Origin: CALKHT01 sp964511575
Lineage (GTDB): Bacteria; Planctomycetota; Phycisphaerae; Phycisphaerales; Phycisphaeraceae
Direction: 5' to 3'
Assembly (NCBI GenBank): GCA_964511575.1
Contig: CAZEFM010000003.1
Span: 29,173 to 93,172 of the forward strand
Length of the DNA stretch: 64,000 nt
Part shown: piece after piece, positions 57,997 through 64,000 of the stretch
How the letters are laid out: every line of letters starts with the position of its first letter
Numbering within the stretch: position 1 is the stretch's first letter
Notes under the pieces: model-generated
The model's input: the letters and a program-made list of their open reading frames with translations, nothing else
Databases searched by the model: none
What the model was told of the DNA's origin: nothing
Position numbers and translations under genes: made by a program

Positions 57997-58413
57997 ATGA
58001 CTTGTGCTTTCTGCGAGATCATCGCGGGGCGGGCGGAGGCGGCCGTGGTGCTTGATGAGCCGGGTTGTGTGGCGTTTCTCGACCGGCGGCCGCTGTTTCA
58101 CGGGCATGTGCTGCTTTGTCCGCGCGAGCATGTTTCGACGCTGATGACATTGCCGGACAAGTTGGTGGAGCCGTTGTTCGCCACGGCGAAGCGGATCAGC
58201 CGGGCGGTGGTGCAGGCGATGGCGGCACAGGGCACATTTGTGGCGATGAACAACGGTGTGAGCCAGTCGGTGGATCACCTGCACATCCACATCGTGCCGC
58301 GCAACCGGGGCGACGGCCTGCGCGGGTTCTTCTGGCCACGCATCCGATACGACAGCGATGAACAGATGCACTCCGTCGCCGAGGCGATTCGCACGGCGCT
58401 GACGTCGCTCTGA
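57997..58413 (+). CDS. HIT-family nucleotide hydrolase
   Basis: A 138-residue protein with the zinc-type N-terminus CAFCEIIAGR and the HIT triad HLHIHIVPR. AFLDRRPLFHGHVLLCPREH carries the standard binding region. HIT enzymes hydrolyse Ap4A, adenosine phosphoramidates and related nucleotides. GAGGTG precedes ATG 57997. It is co-oriented with the HEPN pair but 44 nt apart. Confidence 0.92.
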   Translation: MTCAFCEIIAGRAEAAVVLDEPGCVAFLDRRPLFHGHVLLCPREHVSTLMTLPDKLVEPLFATAKRISRAVVQAMAAQGTFVAMNNGVSQSVDHLHIHIVPRNRGDGLRGFFWPRIRYDSDEQMHSVAEAIRTALTSL

Positions 58414-58415
58414 CA

Positions 58416-59195
58416 TCACACCACGTGCGCTGCCATCCTGCGGAGGTTTTCCAGACTCAGTCGCGCCGATGTGAACGGATCACCGCCGATCCAGTCCGCA
58501 TCCTGCTCGACAATGAGGTGCCGCACACCGCAGCGTGCGGCCTCCTGCACGGCGGCGTCGATCTCAATAACGCCCGTCCCCACCTCGCAGAACCGTTGAT
58601 CCCCGCCCGGGGCCATGTCCTTCACATGCAGCAGCGGCACGCGACCCGCCAACCGCTCCAGCCAGTTCATCGGCTCGTCCCGCGCATGGGCGATCCAGTA
58701 CAGGTCCAGTTCGAACTGCACGTACCGTTCATCGGTTTCGTTCACGAGAATGTCGATGCCGCGCGCATCGTCCGTGCCGGTCGCGCCGGGCAACGGCTCC
58801 CACTCAAAACTGTGGTGGTGATAGCAGAGGGTCAGGCCCGCTTCCGTCGCGGCAACGCCCAGCCGATTGAGCCGATCCGCCGTGGCGAGATACCCCGCGC
58901 GGTCGCGCATGTCCGGCGGAATCCATGGCACGACGATGTAACCGCACCCCAGCGCCTCGGTCGCCAGCAGCAGCGGGTCCATATCGGTATCCAGCGCCTC
59001 CAGCGGGGTGTGCCAGCCGACGATGGACAGCCCCGCTCGGTCGCACGCCTGCCGCATCGCATCGGGCGTCAGGTCGAACAGATCCGCCAGTTCCACCCGT
59101 TCGTAACCCGCCTCGGCAACCTGCTGCAACCCCCCTTCCAGATCAGCACGCAGTCGGTCGCGGACGGTGTAAAGCTGCAAGGCGATGGGCAACAT
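58416..59195 (-). CDS. Sugar phosphate isomerase/epimerase (AP endonuclease family 2 TIM barrel)
   Basis: A 259-residue xylose-isomerase-like TIM-barrel protein: PIALQLYTVRDRLRADLEGG, EAGYERVELADLF, GLSIVGWHTPLEAL, LCYHHHSFEWEPL, VQFELDLYWIAHARDE, VPLLHVKDMAPGGDQRF and LIVEQDADW contain the metal ligands (E, D, H, E). This is the planctomycete-rich 'sugar phosphate isomerase/epimerase' group, acting on keto-sugars or inosose-like compounds. GGGGAG precedes ATG 59195. It converges on the HIT gene with a 2-nt gap. Confidence 0.9.
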   Translation of the reverse strand: MLPIALQLYTVRDRLRADLEGGLQQVAEAGYERVELADLFDLTPDAMRQACDRAGLSIVGWHTPLEALDTDMDPLLLATEALGCGYIVVPWIPPDMRDRAGYLATADRLNRLGVAATEAGLTLCYHHHSFEWEPLPGATGTDDARGIDILVNETDERYVQFELDLYWIAHARDEPMNWLERLAGRVPLLHVKDMAPGGDQRFCEVGTGVIEIDAAVQEAARCGVRHLIVEQDADWIGGDPFTSARLSLENLRRMAAHVV

Positions 59196-59461
59196 GATTT
59201 GCTCCCCTTTGAAATCACGGCTTTGGCCCAACAACGTCGCTTGATCCTATGGAGGATGAACGCTCCGGTCGCCCGCCAATCGCGGTCGGCCGGAAATAAA
59301 ACGACCGGGTCGCGGGTGAGGCCAATCATGGACGTGCGGCGCGCCAGGGCGTAGAGTATCGGCACGCCCCCGACCCGGTTTTGGGTACGATTGCCTGCCG
59401 CTACGGCACCCGTACAACGGGGATAATATTGACCCAAGCGACTGCAAACAGGGAACTTGTG

Positions 59462-60340
59462 ATGATTACGGCTATGGACCGTCGCGGAATGTGGATTGGT
59501 GGCACGCTGACGTCGGCGGTGCTTCTGTTCGGTGCGATGGGCTGCGACAACAGCGCCGCCGCTCCGGCCGGGGACGCCCAGACGCAAACGCAGGCTGTCG
59601 CCGACATTCCCAGCCCGCCGGATTGCTGCGCCGTTGAGCTTCCGCCGCGTGTTCCGCTTGCCGGTGGCGCTGCCGCTCCATCGCAGCCGCAAACCACCGC
59701 GGAGCAACCCGCTCCCGCCAGCGACGCCGTGCCGACCCTCGACGACCCGAAGTCGCAGGCGGTGCAGGCGAACCATCGGCCCAGCCAATGGCTCGCCCCC
59801 GAGGAGCGCGAGGACTGGGACTTCAACTTCGACTTCCGCGATCAGGACAACAACGCGATCAACCTCACGAGCTATCACGGCAAGCCCATGGCGATGTCGT
59901 TCATCTTCACCCGCTGCTCCAACCCCTACATGTGTCCGCTGATCACGGTGCAGATGGCGAACCTGGAAAACGAACTTGCCAAGGCGGGGCTGCAGGACAA
60001 GGTCAACCTCGTGCTCATGACCTATGACCCGGTCCACGACACGCCCGAACGGCTCAAGCGGTACGGCCAGGATCGCGGGCTGAAGTTCACCAGCGCCAGG
60101 CTGCTGCAGCCGGAGATTTCACAATTCCGCCAGTTGATCTATGAGTTCGGCATCGATGCCAAGTTCAGCCCGCAGGGTGGCGTGGCGGATCACGGCATGG
60201 ACCTGTACCTCTTCGACAAGCTCGGCCGACGCGTGCGGTACTACACCGGCGGCGTTTGGGACAATGGCGCGGTCATTCAGGACCTGCGCAAGCTCCTCGA
60301 TGAGCCGCTCGAAGCCGAGCCGACCGCGGAAGCGGAATAA
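59462..60340 (+). CDS. Sco1/SenC-family copper chaperone/thioredoxin-like lipoprotein
   Basis: A 292-residue lipoprotein (LTSAVLLFGAMGC). A long Ala/Pro/Gln linker precedes the Sco domain. MAMSFIFTRCSNPYMCPLIT holds the copper-binding cysteines, here spaced CX5C instead of the textbook CX3C, and GGVADHGMDLYLFD the conserved His. VNLVLMTYDPVHDTPERLKR is the usual Sco segment. Such proteins assemble the CuA centre of cytochrome oxidase or act in copper redox control. CX5C is also seen in some other bacterial Sco proteins, so it is not unique. Confidence 0.88.
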   Translation: MITAMDRRGMWIGGTLTSAVLLFGAMGCDNSAAAPAGDAQTQTQAVADIPSPPDCCAVELPPRVPLAGGAAAPSQPQTTAEQPAPASDAVPTLDDPKSQAVQANHRPSQWLAPEEREDWDFNFDFRDQDNNAINLTSYHGKPMAMSFIFTRCSNPYMCPLITVQMANLENELAKAGLQDKVNLVLMTYDPVHDTPERLKRYGQDRGLKFTSARLLQPEISQFRQLIYEFGIDAKFSPQGGVADHGMDLYLFDKLGRRVRYYTGGVWDNGAVIQDLRKLLDEPLEAEPTAEAE

Positions 60341-60455
60341 TCGCTTCGCCACACAGCGTGGCCGCATCACGTCTCCCGTTGGTTCATCGCACGGAACGGG
60401 TGTTGACCGCGTTCGATGCGTCGGCGCATGGTTTTGCGCATCGCGCCGGTCGCGT

Positions 60456-60461
60456 TAGACT
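60456..60461 (+). promoter_or_regulatory. -10-like box TAGACT before the small secreted protein
   Basis: CGCGTTAGACTGG lies 65 nt before ATG 60527, which has GGGAGG as ribosome-binding site. Confidence 0.35.
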
Positions 60462-60526
60462 GGACCTGACGACACTTGCCCTTTCGCGCGATCGCGTGCA
60501 ACACACTCTGGTACGGGAGGTTTCTC

Positions 60527-61252
60527 ATGGCAAGATGGATACTGGCGATCACCGCCTGCCTCGCGGTGGCCCTGTCGCTTTCGGCGTTCGCCGCCGATGA
60601 AAAGGACCCCACTCTCGATGCACTGCAGCAGGCCAAGGAGGCTTACGTTCATGCCGCGGTGGCGGCGCGCGACGATCTGATCGACGCCTTCGATGAAGCC
60701 ACCAAGGCGACCGCGCAAACGGGCAACCTCGACGGTGTGAAGGAGCTCACCGCTGCGCTGGACGCGTTCAAGAAGGACGGCACGCTTCCCACGACCCCGC
60801 GTCTGCGCACCGCCACCGCCGCCTATCAGCGTGCCCTTCGCACCGCCCACACTACCCTGGAACGGGCGTACGATCAGACGATTCGCGCCCTCACGCGGGA
60901 ACTGCGCATCGAGGAGGCGGAGCATGTCCGCAAGGAATGGGAGAAGCTGCGTGACATCAGCGCGCAGCAGTTGGCGTTGGCGCCCGACCGTGCCGCCGCG
61001 GCGAAGCCCACGCCCGCCATTGCCCCGGGCAAGGTCCGCTACACCTTCCACGAGGTCAAACAGGGCGATCAGCCCAAACGTTTGATCCACAAAAACGAGG
61101 GGTTCTGCTATATCGTGGGGATCCACGGCGGATTCAACGGCGGCGGGGAGTGGGTGCAGCTCTCCATTGAGGATGACGGCTACTGGTGGGTCAAACTCGC
61201 CGGCCAGACCGACACGATGAACATCCGCATCGTCGCCGTCCACCTCGACTGA
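60527..61252 (+). CDS. Secreted helical protein, unknown function
   Basis: A 241-residue exported protein with signal peptide (ILAITACLAVALSLSAFAA). Residues 25-165 are helical and charged (coiled-coil-like, TLERAYDQTIRALTRELRIE). A small C-terminal beta domain follows (GFCYIVGIHGGFNGGGEWVQ, DGYWWVKLAGQTD). No family recognised. GGGAGG precedes the ATG. It is upstream of dnaE but 198 nt away, with its own promoter-like box. Confidence 0.75.
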   Translation: MARWILAITACLAVALSLSAFAADEKDPTLDALQQAKEAYVHAAVAARDDLIDAFDEATKATAQTGNLDGVKELTAALDAFKKDGTLPTTPRLRTATAAYQRALRTAHTTLERAYDQTIRALTRELRIEEAEHVRKEWEKLRDISAQQLALAPDRAAAAKPTPAIAPGKVRYTFHEVKQGDQPKRLIHKNEGFCYIVGIHGGFNGGGEWVQLSIEDDGYWWVKLAGQTDTMNIRIVAVHLD

Positions 61253-61395
61253 TGTCCGGCCGGGGCAGCGGAGTCGCTTGTCACCCCTGCAGAATGCTCA
61301 GGCGCTTCGCAAACGAGAGAAACGGCTGGCAGCCAGCCACGCGTGCCGCTTCGACGACACATTATCCACAGCCTTGCCCGATGGTCCTGTGGCGG

Positions 61396-61401
61396 TAGAC
61401 T
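61396..61401 (+). promoter_or_regulatory. -10-like box TAGACT before dnaE
   Basis: GGCGGTAGACTTGATT lies 49 nt before ATG 61451. Confidence 0.35.
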
Positions 61402-61450
61402 TGATTCAGGCAGTTGCCTTGCGATCGCACCCGCTCCGGAGTCGCCACGG

Positions 61451-64000
61451 ATGGCCAAGGCCTTCGTTCACCTGCATGTCCACAGCGAGTATTCGCTGCT
61501 CGATGGCGCCTGTCGCATCGGCGACATGGTCAAGCGCGCCAAGGAACTCGATCAGCCAGCACTCGCCATCACCGATCATGGCTGTCTCTTCGGCGTGGTT
61601 GATTTCTACAACAAGGCGCACGCCGCGGGTGTCAAGCCGATCGTCGGCATCGAAGCCTACATGGCGGCCGGAAGCCGACACGATCGCACCAGCACCGGCG
61701 TCAAGGATGGCGGGTTCCACCTGCTGCTGCTGGCGCAGAACATCACCGGCTACCGCAACCTGCTCAAGCTCTCCTCCATCGCCTACACCGAAGGCTTCTA
61801 CTACAAGCCGCGCATCGACAAGGAAGTGCTCCGCGCGCACAGCGACGGGCTGGTGGTGACCAGCGCGTGCCTGGGCGGCGAGATCCCCTCCGCGCTGATG
61901 GCGAGCGATCGCAAAAAGGCGAAGGAAATCGCCGAGGTGTACCTCGACATCTTCGGCCCGGATCGCTTCTTCATCGAACTGCAGCGGCACATTCCCGAGC
62001 AGGACGCGGTCAACCCCGAACTGATCGATCTGGCCGACCGTCTGGGCGTGGGAACGGTGGCGACGAACGACGTCCACTTCCTGCTGAAGGAAGACCACGC
62101 GCACCACGATGCGTTGTGCTGCATCTCCACGGGCAAACTTCTTTCCGACACCTCGCGAATGAAGTACCCCACGCAGCTCTACCTCAAGTCGAGCGAGGAG
62201 ATGTACGCCGCGATGAGCCACCCCAAGTGGGTGGAGGCGTGCGACAACACCCGCCGCATCGCCGACATGTGCGAGCTGGAACTCGACTTCAAGGCGAACC
62301 ACGCGCCGGTCGTGAAGATCGAACGCACCGATGCCCCTCCCGCATCAGAGGGAGTCACCGTCAGCGCGAACACCACCGCTCCCGTCGGTTCCACCGAGTG
62401 GTACAAGGCGTTTTGCGCGGGGTTTTCGCTGAAGCCGTTTGACACCGAAAAGGAAAATCTGTCCGCCGATGAACTCAAAGCGCAGTGCGACACCGCCCTG
62501 CGCGAGCTCGCCGAAGCGGGCATGATCTGGCGTTACGGCGAGAACGGCATCACCGAGGAACACCGCGCCCGGCTCGACCGCGAGCTGAAGATCCTCGCCG
62601 ACAAAAGCATCTCCGCCTACTTCCTCATCGTGTGGGACTTCGTCAACGAGGCACGACGGCGCGGCATCCCCGCCTCGGCGCGTGGTTCGGGCGTCGGCAC
62701 CATGGTGGGGTACGTGCTGGGCCTGTCCAACGCGTGCCCGGTGAAGTACGGCCTGCTGTTCGAACGCTTCACCGACCCGGACCGCAGCGAATACCCCGAT
62801 ATCGACATCGATATCTGTCAGGACGGCCGGCAGGAAATCATCGAATACGTGCGCCAGAAGTACGGCCACGTGGCGCAGATCATCACCTTCGGAACGCTCA
62901 AGGCGCGTGCGGCGATTCGCGACGTCGGCCGCGTCAACAACGTGCCGCTGCCCATCGTCGACAAGATGTGCAAGCTCGTGGGCGACGGGCTGGGCACCAC
63001 CATCGAAAAGGCCATGGCGCAGGAACCCGACCTGCGCAAGCTTTACGATGAAGACCCGCTGATCCGACAGACGATCGACACGGCGCGACGGCTCGAAGGG
63101 TTGTCGCGTCACTCGGGGGTGCACGCTGCGGGCGTCGTGGTGGCGACACAGCCGCTGTCCAACATCGTGCCGCTGGCGATCAACCGACAGCAGAACAAGG
63201 AAGCGCTGGTTACGCAGTGGGACGGCCCGACGGTGGAGAAGGTCGGCCTGCTGAAGATGGACTTCCTGGGGCTGCGCACGCTGTCGATCATCGAACGGGC
63301 GAAGCTTCTGATCCGTCAAACACTGGACGCCAAAACCATTCGCGCGACGGTGGGCGCCGATGCGTCTTCGGTGAACGATCCGCTTGATCTGGATCGGTTG
63401 GCGCTCGACGATCAGAAGGTGCTGGACCTGTTTCGTCGCGGCGAGACGGCGGGCGTGTTTCAGTTCGAATCCGGCGGAATGCGCAACACGCTCATGGGCA
63501 TGAAGCCCGACCGACTGGAAGACCTCATCGCCGCCAACGCGCTGTTCCGCCCCGGCCCGATGGAACTCATCGGCGACTACAACGACCGCAAGCACGGCCG
63601 CAAACCCGTGCCCGCCATGCACCCGATCGTCGAGAAGTTTACCGGCGAAACGTACGGCATCATGATCTATCAGGAACAGGTCATGCAGATCGTACACGAG
63701 CTGGGCGGCATCCCGCTGCGATCGGCGTACACGCTCATCAAGGCGATCAGTAAGAAAAAAGAAAGCATCATCAACGCCAACCGCGACCAGTTCATCAACG
63801 GCGCGGCGGAAAAAGGCCTGCAAAAGAAGCAGGCCGAGGAACTGTTCGACCTCATCCTCAAGTTCGCGGGCTACGGCTTCAACAAGTCGCACTCGACCGG
63901 CTACGCCATCCTCGCGTATCAGACCGCGTACCTGAAAACGTATTTCCCCGTGCAGTACATGGCGGCGCTGCTGACTTATGAATCGGTCAGCACGGAAAAG
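61451..64000 (+). CDS. dnaE: DNA polymerase III alpha subunit (3' end outside window)
   Basis: The frame from ATG 61451 stays open for exactly 850 codons to the window end. The PHP domain opens with FVHLHVHSEYSLLDGACRIG and ITDHGCLFGVVDFYNKA. The polymerase core has the catalytic aspartates in YPDIDIDICQDGRQEI, GSGVGTMVGYVLGL, FGTLKARAAIRDVGRVN, LSRHSGVHAAGVVVA, KMDFLGLRTLSIIERA, FQFESGGMRNTLMG, RPGPMELIGDYNDRK and YQEQVMQIVHELGG. It is DnaE-type (no internal exonuclease in the visible part). An insert of about 30 residues near 295-325 (APPASEGVTVSANTTAPVGS) is unusual. The remaining C-terminal third is missing. Confidence 0.95.
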   Translation, partial: MAKAFVHLHVHSEYSLLDGACRIGDMVKRAKELDQPALAITDHGCLFGVVDFYNKAHAAGVKPIVGIEAYMAAGSRHDRTSTGVKDGGFHLLLLAQNITGYRNLLKLSSIAYTEGFYYKPRIDKEVLRAHSDGLVVTSACLGGEIPSALMASDRKKAKEIAEVYLDIFGPDRFFIELQRHIPEQDAVNPELIDLADRLGVGTVATNDVHFLLKEDHAHHDALCCISTGKLLSDTSRMKYPTQLYLKSSEEMYAAMSHPKWVEACDNTRRIADMCELELDFKANHAPVVKIERTDAPPASEGVTVSANTTAPVGSTEWYKAFCAGFSLKPFDTEKENLSADELKAQCDTALRELAEAGMIWRYGENGITEEHRARLDRELKILADKSISAYFLIVWDFVNEARRRGIPASARGSGVGTMVGYVLGLSNACPVKYGLLFERFTDPDRSEYPDIDIDICQDGRQEIIEYVRQKYGHVAQIITFGTLKARAAIRDVGRVNNVPLPIVDKMCKLVGDGLGTTIEKAMAQEPDLRKLYDEDPLIRQTIDTARRLEGLSRHSGVHAAGVVVATQPLSNIVPLAINRQQNKEALVTQWDGPTVEKVGLLKMDFLGLRTLSIIERAKLLIRQTLDAKTIRATVGADASSVNDPLDLDRLALDDQKVLDLFRRGETAGVFQFESGGMRNTLMGMKPDRLEDLIAANALFRPGPMELIGDYNDRKHGRKPVPAMHPIVEKFTGETYGIMIYQEQVMQIVHELGGIPLRSAYTLIKAISKKKESIINANRDQFINGAAEKGLQKKQAEELFDLILKFAGYGFNKSHSTGYAILAYQTAYLKTYFPVQYMAALLTYESVSTEK

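Noticed and set aside
1..64000. tRNA, rRNA, insertion sequence or prophage
   Set aside because: No cloverleaf-like conserved arms, no rRNA stretches, no transposase or integrase motifs were recognised in any frame.

Overview
The window is GC-rich, gene-dense bacterial chromosome. It looks like a metagenome-type scaffold, because it holds two N gaps (100 N and 10 N) that both appear to be unmerged contig overlaps. Gene content suggests a planctomycete, probably Phycisphaerae-like: PEP-CTERM surface proteins, a DUF1080 lipoprotein, a type II secretion operon with PilM-like GspL and a secretin carrying Gly/Asn/Arg-rich loops, a giant LptA/OstA-like protein, and many intergenic quasi-palindromic phrase repeats. 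This assignment is inference; there is no rRNA or other decisive marker. I see no rRNA, tRNA, CRISPR array, transposase or integrase.

Layout. 1-1163: end of mreC and mreD (cell shape). 1296-4415 (-): giant LptC/LptA-like periplasmic protein. 4570-7656: tetrapyrrole genes, a precorrin-2 dehydrogenase-type siroheme protein, a HemX/CcsA-like membrane protein and hemA. 7707-9846 (-): PhoB/PhoR-type two-component pair. 10252-23555: a small secreted protein, then a complete type II secretion operon gspE-F-G-H-I-J-K-L-M-C-D. 23712-27660: holB, cardiolipin synthase and a secreted CAP-domain protein. 27710-29203 (-): lipoprotein phosphodiesterase/nuclease and PfpI protein. 29356-32958: xylulokinase, CorA and a short PEP-CTERM-like protein. 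33024-37412 (-): a GbsR-type regulator followed by an SDR, a DUF2071 protein, a wax-synthase-like MBOAT acyltransferase and a small membrane protein; matched palindromic operators precede the regulator and the SDR. 37573-44361: DUF1080 lipoprotein, a GRDP/TIGR04222-like membrane protein (-), a long TPR protein and an oligoendopeptidase F. 44461-51014 (mostly -): two small unknown genes, Cu/Zn superoxide dismutase, FtsK and a SulP transporter. 51219-55763: HDOD protein and a large autotransporter-repeat PEP-CTERM protein. 55946-61252: argG, a HEPN protein overlapping a BolA-fold protein, a HIT protein, a sugar isomerase (-), a Sco protein and a small secreted protein. 61451-64000: the first 850 codons of dnaE, running off the window.

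Themes. The secretion operon should export folded proteins across the outer membrane, while LptA-like, cardiolipin synthase, MreCD and the PEP-CTERM proteins concern the envelope. Three things stand out. (1) The GbsR-SDR-DUF2071-MBOAT-membrane protein operon has two 18-bp operators whose differences are symmetric (covarying). (2) A HEPN protein is translationally coupled to a BolA-fold protein lacking the conserved ligand histidine. (3) Several families of quasi-palindromic phrase repeats sit between genes, including inside the secretion operon. Several genes also appear to be leaderless, with a TANACT/TACAAT-type -10 box only 6-9 nt before the ATG.
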